Part shown: positions 8,250-14,967 of the stretch, in pieces
Layout: the number at the start of each line of letters is the position of its first letter
How positions within the stretch are numbered: the stretch's first letter is position 1
Notes under the pieces: model-generated
The model's input: only the letters and a program-made list of their open reading frames with translations
The model's database searches: none
What the model was told of the DNA's origin: nothing
Program-made: the position numbers and the translations under genes
Assembly: GCA_004293365.1 (NCBI GenBank)
Contig: RDYN01000071.1
Span: 1-39,700, forward strand
Origin: Oscillatoriales cyanobacterium
Lineage (GTDB): Bacteria > Cyanobacteriota > Cyanobacteriia > Cyanobacteriales > Microcoleaceae
DNA: 39,700 bases
Direction of reading: 5' to 3'

Positions 8250-8820
8250 GGCTTGCTCCTCCTCATTTGGATTTTAGATTTGAGATTTTAGATTTGAGAT
8301 TTGAGATTTGGAATGCTTCCCAGCATTGGCTACATCTAGTTTTTGCGAGTTCCCCAAGCCTTGCCAAATTGCTCCAATCTCCAATCAAATGCCCCCGCTT
8401 CTCTTACGAGTGAAGCGGGGGCTAGAAAAACTGCTTTCATGCAAATTTTCATCTTATGTTGGTACAGTCGTTAGCTGTACCTCCCGCTTCGCCTATCTTT
8501 ATGGTGTGGCCGTGCCACTCCCAGACCGTCCCGGTCTACCTCGTTGTAATTAATTTCTGAAATTAGTCCTAATCCACTATAACCGGGTTTAATTGGGCTT
8601 GTCCCAGCCCACGAGGTCGCTGTAGGGGTTAGCAAACCTGTCATAAAGACTTGCCGTGAGGACTCAGCGCGACCCCTGGGGCGATCGCACTTGAGTTGAT
8701 AAGTAGAGTAGGTGGGGAAAAATTTCACAGTAGGCAGAAAGTGATCTGAGACCTTTAAATCTAGCTTTAAACATACTACACTGATATTACAGATATGTCC
8801 ACCCGTCACGGAGAAAAATT
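8250..8820. other. Intergenic region with possible IS200/IS605-type remnant
   Basis: No intact gene. At 8272-8312 are 7-nt units AGATTTG/AGATTTT. At 8392-8423 is an 11-bp perfect hairpin (GCCCCCGCTTC and its complement, 10-nt loop). At about 8461-8481 is a second hairpin, GGTACAG/CTGTACC on the minus strand. Read on the minus strand, 8392-8640 resembles the structured right end and RNA scaffold that follow tnpB in IS200/IS605-type elements of cyanobacteria, but no TnpB catalytic motif is readable. An antisense open frame at 8471-8809 lacks family features. Treat as a tentative element remnant. Confidence 0.35.
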
Positions 8821-9165
8821 ATGCATACCCTACCTAGAACCTCAACCACCGAAATGGAAGTCACCAGCATTCGATTGGAAAGAGAGCTCAAGGAGAGACT
8901 CAAAGAGCTCGCTGGCAATCAAGGCTATCAAGCTTTGATTCGAGATTTGCTCTGGAATTACGTCCAGCAGAAGTCTGGAGAGTATCGTCAGATGTTTTGT
9001 CGATCGGATATTCGAGCCAGCATTAATGCCACAGCACAGCAGGAGGAACGCTGCGCCCTTACAGGAGAGTTGATTCGAGTTAATGAGCCGATGTTATTAG
9101 GCCTGACGATGCACGGCGAAATGGTGCCGCTGAGTATGGGGAGTATGGGGAGTATGGCTGGATAA
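8821..9165 (+). CDS. Ribbon-helix-helix domain protein
   Basis: A 114-residue cytoplasmic protein. Residues about 12-52 (EVTSIRLERELKERLKEL, then ALIRDLLWNYVQQ) fit a ribbon-helix-helix fold of the CopG/MetJ type, a strand followed by two helices, which normally dimerises and binds operator DNA. The C-terminal half (RCALTGELIRVNEPMLLGLTMHGEMVPLS) is conserved among cyanobacterial relatives as I remember them and has two Cys residues (CRSD and RCALT). The tail MGSMGSMAG comes from a tiny 9-bp tandem repeat (AGTATGGGG). The ATG has GGAG seven bases upstream. No toxin gene is adjacent, so it is probably not an antitoxin but a regulator of unknown target. Confidence 0.75.
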   Translation: MHTLPRTSTTEMEVTSIRLERELKERLKELAGNQGYQALIRDLLWNYVQQKSGEYRQMFCRSDIRASINATAQQEERCALTGELIRVNEPMLLGLTMHGEMVPLSMGSMGSMAG

Positions 9166-9267
9166 ACCAGTCTAGCGAGAATTTTTGAGAGCGATCGGCC
9201 TGGGGTGAGAACCCCAGGCGCTGAAGATAAAATCCCGAAGCATTTCCAAGATATCTATTTTAACTAA

Positions 9268-9320
9268 CCGCGTTGGCGTAGCCTGCGCGTAGCGCTTAGA
9301 CGCGAAGTGCGCGAAGGAAG
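9268..9320. repeat. GC-rich palindromic repeat
   Basis: A GC-rich, imperfectly palindromic stretch (GTTGGCGTAGCCTGCGCG, then AGCGCTT and GCGCGAAGG) of a type scattered through cyanobacterial genomes. It sits in the gap before the carboxypeptidase gene. Confidence 0.5.
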
Positions 9321-9393
9321 ATCGAAGAAGGAAGAGGCGCCCGAAGAGTGCTAAACTTTCCATCGGGTGTGCCGAAAGACGATCGTAAGTTTG

Positions 9394-10734
9394 ATGGAAA
9401 AGATGAAGGTAATGCTGAAAAACCGCTACTTGACTGCTGTAAGTTCGATCGGCCTTCTCGCAATTATCACCGGATGCGCCGCTACCGAATCGCCCCAACT
9501 TGCAACTCCCTCTCCTGTAGCCGAATCTTCCCCGCCGCCAGTTAAACCAAATCAGCCGTTAACAGTCTCTGTCAACAATCCCGAAACCGCCACAAATACC
9601 AAAATCCAGCAATATCTCAACGGATTGACGGCCCAAGGTTCTGCCAAAGAAGACCAAGGCATCTGGATGCAATCGGGCAATACCTTGCTAGCCAACCATC
9701 AAGGTACAGTTCCTCTGTCAGCCGCTTCCATTACCAAAGTAGCAACATCTCTGGTAGCGCTGCAACAATTCGGGCCGGAACATCAATTTATCACCGAAAT
9801 TAGTACCAACGGCACAATCAAAGACGGCGTATTAACAGGCGATTTAGTTATTGAAGGCAGTGAAGATCCGTTGTTTGTCTGGGAAGAGGCGATCGCCCTC
9901 GGTAACATCTTAAATAAAAAAGGCATCAAGCGAGTCACTGGCACTTTAATCATTGTCGGTAAATTTTACATGAACTTTGAATTAAATCCCCTCAAATCAG
10001 GAGAATTGCTCAAACAAGCATTGAACAGTGAAATCTGGCCGGGCGAAGCCGCAGCCCAGTATCAAACACTTCCTCCCAATACACCGAAACCCCAAATAGT
10101 AATTGATGGTACTGTCAAAGTTTTGCCAGCACGTCCCAGCGCCGTACCCTTAGCCAAACATTATTCTTTACCCCTCGCCGAACTTATCAAAAAAATGAAT
10201 CAGTACAGCAACAATCTCATGGCAGATATGCTAGCTGATACTGTCGGCGGCGCCAAAACAGTCGCGCAAAAAGCAGCAGCAGCAACCGGAGTTCCTCCCG
10301 CAGAAATTCAACTTGTCAACGGTTCGGGATTGAGCGACGACAATCGCATTTCTCCTAGAGCGGCCTGCGGGTTATTTATAGCTTTAGAACGCTACCTGCA
10401 ACCTTACAGCATGACAGTTGCTGATGTCTTAACAGTAGTTGGCAAAGATAAAGGAATACTATCAGAACGGGCGCTGCCAAAGTTAGCAGTAGTCAAATCT
10501 GGCACGTTGGATAATGTTAGCGCTTTGGGCGGAGCGCTACCCACTCAAAAACAAGAAACAGTGTGGTTTGTCATTATGAATCGAGGGGCAAATGTCGAGG
10601 CATTTCGCACTCAGCAAGAGGTTTTATTGAAAAGCTTTTTGACTGAATGGGGAAGCGTTCAAGTTTCGCCGCCAGAACTAACACCAAATCCTGCTAGAAG
10701 TAGTAAGGTATCTCGCAGCGAACTTGTTCAATAA
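9394..10734 (+). CDS. D-Ala-D-Ala carboxypeptidase-like lipoprotein (S13/PBP4)
   Basis: Penicillin-binding protein of the PBP4/DacB type (peptidase family S13), expected to trim or cut peptidoglycan stem peptides in the periplasm. All three active-site motifs are present, numbering from 9394: Ser112-x-x-Lys115 (SITK), Ser272-Asn-Asn (YSNN) and Lys368-Ser-Gly (KSG). The insert between the first and second motifs, about 160 residues, is shorter than in E. coli PBP4. The N-terminus carries a signal with a lipobox-like IITGC, then a Pro/Ser-rich spacer, so it is probably an anchored lipoprotein. Starts at 9367 (GTG), 9394 or 9403 are all possible; none has a strong ribosome binding site. The tail after about residue 415 is Pro/Ser-rich. 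Confidence 0.88.
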   Translation: MEKMKVMLKNRYLTAVSSIGLLAIITGCAATESPQLATPSPVAESSPPPVKPNQPLTVSVNNPETATNTKIQQYLNGLTAQGSAKEDQGIWMQSGNTLLANHQGTVPLSAASITKVATSLVALQQFGPEHQFITEISTNGTIKDGVLTGDLVIEGSEDPLFVWEEAIALGNILNKKGIKRVTGTLIIVGKFYMNFELNPLKSGELLKQALNSEIWPGEAAAQYQTLPPNTPKPQIVIDGTVKVLPARPSAVPLAKHYSLPLAELIKKMNQYSNNLMADMLADTVGGAKTVAQKAAAATGVPPAEIQLVNGSGLSDDNRISPRAACGLFIALERYLQPYSMTVADVLTVVGKDKGILSERALPKLAVVKSGTLDNVSALGGALPTQKQETVWFVIMNRGANVEAFRTQQEVLLKSFLTEWGSVQVSPPELTPNPARSSKVSRSELVQ

Positions 10735-10785
10735 TACCAGATTTGATGAATAATATTATGTTCGATTCTTGGCGAGCAGTCAATA

Positions 10786-10980
10786 GTTGGCACGGTGCGT
10801 CAGCACAGAGATTTTCAATAGGTATCTAAAATCGTGCCAACTGACGCACCCTACTACTAATACCAAATTCGGGTTTCCCGCCCCCGATAAGACTCGGCGA
10901 TTGAAATCGCGTCTACACAAACACTCACGCGCCTGCGCGGGTTTAAGAAATAAAGGGGGTAAGAAACCCGGATTTGGTAT
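10786..10980. repeat. Nested palindromic repeats before the DUF2809 gene
   Basis: Two structures. First, GTTGGCACG + GTGCGTCAG (10786-10803) and their complements CGTGCCAAC + CTGACGCACC (10833-10850), arranged in crossing rather than nested order. Second, an outer pair around 10862-10878 and 10963-10980 (ATACCAAATTCGGGTTTC and a near complement) enclosing a fragment of family B (GATTGAAATCGCGTCTA, then GCCTGCGCGGGTTT). No gene is seen here; the open frame running into the next gene is translated repeat. Confidence 0.75.
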
Positions 10981-10990
10981 AATACCTAAA

Positions 10991-11407
10991 ATGGCATCAC
11001 CTTTTAATCGCGCCCATCCCTTTTTTAACTATCGAGTTGCTCTTTTATTGACAATCATCCCTATTTTGATTGTCGGTTTAAGCAGCGAATTCTATTCCGG
11101 GCCGGGGCGAGAGTTCTTTAACGATTATTTTGGTGATTTTCTCTACCAAATTTTCTTGATTCTGCTAATTGTTTTGATATTTCCCCAAGTTTTTTCGAGT
11201 AAAATTGCCTGGGGAGTTTTCATTTTTAACTGTATCATTGAATTTAGCCAATTGTGGAAACCTCCTTTTTTGCAAGCTATTCGCGCTACATTATTTGGGC
11301 GTTTGTTCCTCGGTAGCGGTTTTTCGTGGGAGGATTTTATTGGCTATATTTTGGGATGTACTTTGGGGTGGGTTTTGGTGGTTTGGCTGAAGCAAAAAAT
11401 TAGATAA
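10991..11407 (+). CDS. DUF2809 (YjgA-type) membrane protein
   Basis: A 138-residue integral membrane protein of the DUF2809 family, called YjgA family by some annotators. Four hydrophobic segments are visible, at about residues 12-30, 48-70, 73-93 and 112-132. Conserved features include YSGPGREFFNDYFGDFLY after the first helix, IEFSQLWKPPFLQAIR and LGSGFSWEDFIGYILGC. Function is not established. The ATG at 10991 matches the family start; an upstream ATG at 10787 in the same frame would add 68 residues of translated repeat. It converges with the DUF1460 gene, and the gap is filled by a family A array. Confidence 0.85.
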   Translation: MASPFNRAHPFFNYRVALLLTIIPILIVGLSSEFYSGPGREFFNDYFGDFLYQIFLILLIVLIFPQVFSSKIAWGVFIFNCIIEFSQLWKPPFLQAIRATLFGRLFLGSGFSWEDFIGYILGCTLGWVLVVWLKQKIR

Positions 11408-11429
11408 TTTGCTTTTTTGTCAAAGGTCG

Positions 11430-11627
11430 ATCAGGTTTGTAGTGAGGACTTTAGTCCTTCATAAATCAGGTTTGTAGTGAGGACTTTAGCCCTTCATAAA
11501 TCAGGTTTGTAGTGAGGACTTTAGTCCTTCATAAATCAGGTTTGTAGTGAGGACTTTAGTCCTTCATAAATCAGGTTTGTAGTGAGGACTCCTTCATAAA
11601 TGCGGACTGAAGTCCTCACTACGAACC
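11430..11627. repeat. Family A element with five tandem left arms
   Basis: Five direct repeats of a 35-bp unit (ATCAGGTTTGTAGTGAGGA...) at 11430-11464, 11465-11499, 11500-11534, 11535-11569 and a 30-bp shortened fifth at 11570-11599, followed by a single right arm at 11600-11627. Each left arm contains the small palindrome GGACTTTAGTCC. The right arm is of a different subtype (ACTACGAACC, ACTGAAGTCC). The array lies between convergent genes, and its right end supplies the stop codon of the DUF1460 gene. Confidence 0.92.
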
Positions 11628-12734
11628 AATTTGATTAGGTGTTTTCGCTCTTGCTACTACAATGCCGATCGCACTTTCGACTCTGCTAATATATCTCTGC
11701 AAGTCGTAAGCAACTGTCACAGCCCCAGCCGGCGAAGCGTGAATCAAGCCGAGATTCCCGTCTGCATTCCTGTACACAAAACCTGTGTGGGTGACATCCA
11801 ATCCTTTAACATCCGTGGCTACCGCCACAATATCCCCAGGCTTTAACTGGGAATAAACACTTTTAATCCGATTTGTCGGGATGTAATTAACCGCAGTTTT
11901 GGCTAATTCTGCTTCTTGGCTGACTATGCACTGATAAGTTGCTTCATCTTTTACCATTGGCGGGTAACTGCTGCGGTGCTGGCTCATGAAATTTAGTGTT
12001 TTATTCATCGGCACTCCGCCCAATTGAACGGTAATGTTTTCTACGGTTTGCCGTTTTTGATTGTCGTTAATCCATTCGGAAAAATAGTGCAGGCGGCTGC
12101 AATAACCGTTCATTTTACCGTTTAAATACCGCTGTTCTTCTATGCGATTTACAAAATTTTGATAGTCGTAATCTTTTACTGCTACGCCTCGGGAAATAGC
12201 CAAAACCGTCTCTACAAATAGAACGCAATCAAATTTATTCAACGTTATAATTAACTTTTCTTCGCCGGATTTGTCCAGCAAACCCTCGGCGTAGGGTTTT
12301 CCTAGGAAGTTATCGCCGATCGCCTGGATGATTTGTCCGATCGGGCGATCGGGCAAATTTTCCTGTTTGGCATACTGTACAATCTTTTCAAAACGTGCTA
12401 TGTCTTCGGGTAGTATAGCGGTTTCTCTGGCAGTGTTGTCTGAGTCTGGTCGTCTCGCCAGCACTTCCATTAATTGGGAATAGGAAATTTCAGGTAAGTT
12501 GTTCAAGTCCCGAAACAGACTGAGGAAACTAGAAACACTTTGCTTATTTTTGGGTTCCCGATTTTCACTTTCTGTGGTGAACTCAGCCGCTACATCCGCG
12601 CCGCGTGTTTCTGTTTGTCGATCGACAACAGATCCAGCAGGTTGAGACTGCAATGCCCAAACATCAGGTATCAAATAATTATTCACCCAGGCGATCGCAA
12701 ATCCCAAAACAGCCAGACTCCAAAAATTTCTCAT
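11619..12734 (-). CDS. DUF1460 amidase-like protein, exported
   Basis: A 371-residue protein of the DUF1460 (N-acetylmuramoyl-L-alanine amidase-like, NlpC/P60-related) family, probably a periplasmic cysteine hydrolase acting on cell-wall peptides. It opens with a signal peptide or anchor (about residues 5-22). The probable nucleophile is Cys170 in FDCVLFVE, and the partner His316 lies in DVTHTGFVY. The conserved SRLHYFSEWI and LIHASPAG blocks are present. Residues 30-100 form a poorly conserved linker. The last two residues (Gly-Ser) and the TAG stop come from the right end of the family A repeat. It neighbours other envelope enzymes on both sides. Confidence 0.88.
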   Translation of the reverse strand: MRNFWSLAVLGFAIAWVNNYLIPDVWALQSQPAGSVVDRQTETRGADVAAEFTTESENREPKNKQSVSSFLSLFRDLNNLPEISYSQLMEVLARRPDSDNTARETAILPEDIARFEKIVQYAKQENLPDRPIGQIIQAIGDNFLGKPYAEGLLDKSGEEKLIITLNKFDCVLFVETVLAISRGVAVKDYDYQNFVNRIEEQRYLNGKMNGYCSRLHYFSEWINDNQKRQTVENITVQLGGVPMNKTLNFMSQHRSSYPPMVKDEATYQCIVSQEAELAKTAVNYIPTNRIKSVYSQLKPGDIVAVATDVKGLDVTHTGFVYRNADGNLGLIHASPAGAVTVAYDLQRYISRVESAIGIVVARAKTPNQIGS

Positions 12735-12913
12735 GTTTTTCTAAGGATTTTGCTTGAACTGAGTGCTATCCTGAAACCTTTACAATTATTAGAACTCTCA
12801 ATCAGCTTAGGAGCTAGATTAAATTTACGAGAGCGGACTCGATCGACACCCTTGTCATTTGGACGCCGCCCTATTATAAACTGATCGTGCGAGTTTGATA
12901 CCACAACACTCTA

Positions 12914-14533
12914 ATGCAAGTAGACCGCCGCCGCCGCCCAATCGAGCCCCAACGCCCCATCCAGCCCAGACGCCACAGCAGCGAGCGTCCAGTTGAGCCT
13001 CGACGCCCAACTAGCGATCGCCCAGTCAAACCCCGACGCCCTATCCAATCCCGACGCCCGATCGGCGATCGTCGCATCTGGCTCCAACGCCTCATCTGGC
13101 TCCAAGGACTCATCTGGCTCCAAAGCTCAATCTGGCTCCAACGTCTCATCTCGCTCCTGCGCCCAATCTGGATTCAAAGCTCAATCTGGCTCCAACGCCT
13201 AATTACCGATCGTCCAGTTGAGCCTCGACGCCAAACCACGGATACTCCAGTCCAACCTCGACGCCAAATCAGCGATCGTCCAGTCCAACCTCGACGCCAA
13301 ACCACGGATACTCCAGTCCAACCTCGACGCCAAATCAGCGATCGCCCAGTCCAACCTCGACGCCAAATCAGCGATCGTCCAGCGCCATCTCGCCGGCGAC
13401 TGAGGGCAAAATTGTCTCGGCTCAAATACCGCAACATTTTGTGTTTAATTGCGGGGGCGATCGCGTTTTTTTGGCTCCTGACAATCCCCTTCAGAACTCG
13501 CCGCGCCCCAGAACCACCCGTCATATTGTCTCAAGAGGCTATCTCGCCACCGACAATTCCAACATCCCAAAATGTAGTCGATAGTAAAAGCGATCCTACC
13601 TTCACCTACAACATCAAAACACCTCCCAATCCAGTTTATTCTCAAGAATTGCAAGGGATTGTTGATGAAGCTGTGAACATTGCCACCAGCAAAGGATTGC
13701 CCGCAGACAAGCTATCAATTAGCTTGTTTGATGTCAGCAATCCCCAAAATCACAGCTTCGCCGGATATCAAAATCAAAGTCTCAGATTTCCTGCTAGCGT
13801 TGCCAAGTTATTTTGGATGGCCGCCTTTTACTCAGCCATTGAAAAAGGCATAATTACGGAAAGAGAATCTGCATTTAAAAATGACCTAGAACAAATGATT
13901 CGCATCTCCAACAACGATGCTGCTAGCAGGATTTTAGATAAAATCACCGATACAAAATCCGGCGGACGGCTCGGAGGAGAAGAGTTGCAAACATGGCTGC
14001 AAAAGCGCACGCAAATTAACACGTTTTTCCAGTCAGCAGGCTACAATGATATTCGTATAAGCACCAAAAATTATCCCATATACTATTTAAGGCAAGAAGG
14101 CCCAGTCGGTCGCGATTTGCAATTGCGGGGCGATGATTCTGTGCCGATTCGCAATCAAGCAACTACTGACCAAGCCGGCAGATTAATATATGAAATCTAT
14201 ACTAGGCAAGCTGTTTCTAGTCTCGCCAGCCGCAAAATGGCTTACTTGCTGACGAGAGATTTAGACCCTAAAGCCTGGAAAAATGACCCTAGCAACTCAA
14301 TAAAAGGATTTCTCGGCGAGTCTTTACCAACTAATATTTATTTTGGTTCCAAAGTTGGCTATACTTCCAAATCCCGCAGCGAAGCGACTTTTGTCAGAAC
14401 TTTAGACGATCGCGCGATTTACATCTTAGTCGTTTTCGCAGACGATGTGGCTTATGCCAAGGACGAAACAGCCTTTCCGGCTATTTCCCGATACGTATTC
14501 GATCGGCTAAATGCTCGCGGGCCTAGCAATTAG
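12914..14533 (+). CDS. Membrane-anchored beta-lactamase-like serine hydrolase with repeat tail
   Basis: A 539-residue protein in three parts. Residues 1-165 are a basic cytoplasmic tail of tandem repeats: Pro/Arg-rich 11-residue units (RPVQPRRQISD-like) interrupted at residues 55-96 by seven 6-residue units (IWLQRL-like). A transmembrane helix follows at about 174-192. Then comes a periplasmic class A beta-lactamase/transpeptidase-type domain with Ser295-x-x-Lys298 (SVAK), Ser332-Asn-Asn-Asp and Lys480-Val-Gly in place of KTG. No Glu166-type Omega-loop motif is evident, so a penicillin-binding or esterase role is as likely as beta-lactamase. ATG 12914 is the only in-frame ATG before the catalytic domain, and a TGA lies just upstream in frame, so the tail is part of the gene. 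It has no clear ribosome binding site. Confidence 0.85.
   Translation: MQVDRRRRPIEPQRPIQPRRHSSERPVEPRRPTSDRPVKPRRPIQSRRPIGDRRIWLQRLIWLQGLIWLQSSIWLQRLISLLRPIWIQSSIWLQRLITDRPVEPRRQTTDTPVQPRRQISDRPVQPRRQTTDTPVQPRRQISDRPVQPRRQISDRPAPSRRRLRAKLSRLKYRNILCLIAGAIAFFWLLTIPFRTRRAPEPPVILSQEAISPPTIPTSQNVVDSKSDPTFTYNIKTPPNPVYSQELQGIVDEAVNIATSKGLPADKLSISLFDVSNPQNHSFAGYQNQSLRFPASVAKLFWMAAFYSAIEKGIITERESAFKNDLEQMIRISNNDAASRILDKITDTKSGGRLGGEELQTWLQKRTQINTFFQSAGYNDIRISTKNYPIYYLRQEGPVGRDLQLRGDDSVPIRNQATTDQAGRLIYEIYTRQAVSSLASRKMAYLLTRDLDPKAWKNDPSNSIKGFLGESLPTNIYFGSKVGYTSKSRSEATFVRTLDDRAIYILVVFADDVAYAKDETAFPAISRYVFDRLNARGPSN
13076..13201 (+). repeat. Seven 18-bp repeats inside the hydrolase gene
   Basis: Seven head-to-tail units of 18 bp (ATCTGGCTCCAACGCCTC and variants), each coding Ile-Trp-Leu-Gln-x-x in the gene frame. 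All three forward frames are open across the array. The fifth and sixth units are the most changed. Confidence 0.92.
13214..13378 (+). repeat. Five 33-bp repeats inside the hydrolase gene
   Basis: Five consecutive 33-bp units beginning CCAGTCCAACCTCGACGCCA. Their second halves alternate between AACCACGGATACT and AATCAGCGATCGT, giving a 66-bp higher-order period at first. Looser copies of the same unit occur at 12989-13054. Each codes for a Pro/Arg/Gln-rich 11-residue unit. Confidence 0.92.
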
Positions 14534-14564
14534 CTGCGATATTATGTGCGATCTAACAAATACA

Positions 14565-14765
14565 ATCGCAGACACAGATCGGACGGCGGTTGAAACCGCG
14601 TCTACACAAACGATCGCAGACACAGATTAGACGGCGGTTAAAACCGCGTCTACATAAACGATGTCCGCCGGACGCCGACTAAGAGAGGATAGCGTAATTT
14701 TAACCGCTCACTCTTCAACCGGCGTCCGGCTTGTTTTGCCTGACAAGACGCGGTTTCAACCGCCC
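14565..14765. repeat. Family B element with duplicated left end
   Basis: Two 48-bp direct repeats (14565-14612 and 14613-14660), each containing GACGGCGGTTGAAACCGCGT or a close variant, followed by a central part with GTCCGCCGGACGCCGAC and GGCGTCCGGC, and an inverted right end (GACGCGGTTTCAACCGCC) at about 14747-14765. It lies between the hydrolase gene and the tRNA/kinase region, which are convergent. There is no coding capacity. Confidence 0.85.
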
Positions 14766-14794
14766 TTTCATCAACAATCTTAAAAACCATTTAA

Positions 14795-14866
14795 CTGGGG
14801 CGAAAGGATTCGAACCTCTGAATGGCTGGACCAAAACCAGCTGCCTTACCACTTGGCGACGCCCCA
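14795..14866 (-). tRNA. tRNA-Gln (anticodon UUG)
   Basis: Read on the minus strand, 72 nt fold as a full cloverleaf. The acceptor stem TGGGGCG pairs with CGCCCCA, followed by discriminator G73. The D-arm is GCC...GGC, the anticodon arm is GCTGG-TTTTGGT-CCAGC with anticodon TTG, and the T-arm contains GGTTCGAATCC. The U1-A72 pair and G73 are usual for tRNA-Gln. CCA is not encoded. It sits about 100 bases downstream of the histidine kinase stop, on the same strand. Confidence 0.95.
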
Positions 14867-14967
14867 ACGTCTTAACCTTTATCATATTAACACTCAAACA
14901 CCGGAATCTGTCAAGCACTTTGACAATAAAGTTTAAAAAACGTTTGTGAAACCGATCGGCCGCCAGT

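Noticed and set aside
11430..11599. Direct repeats of 35 bp, CRISPR-like at first sight
   Set aside because: The units are contiguous with no unique spacers, no cas genes are present, and the unit is the left arm of a dispersed hairpin element.
13174..13524. Open frame on the minus strand with RRGWTGRSLIW repeats
   Set aside because: It is the complement of the 33-bp repeats; repeats without stops are open in several frames, and only the plus frame joins the catalytic domain.
12914..14533. Antibiotic-resistance beta-lactamase
   Set aside because: The domain has SxxK and SNN motifs but KVG instead of KTG, and no clear Omega-loop glutamate was seen, so a resistance call is not supported.
14731..14949. 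Plus-strand open frame of 72 codons
   Set aside because: It covers the tRNA-Gln gene and repeat sequence.
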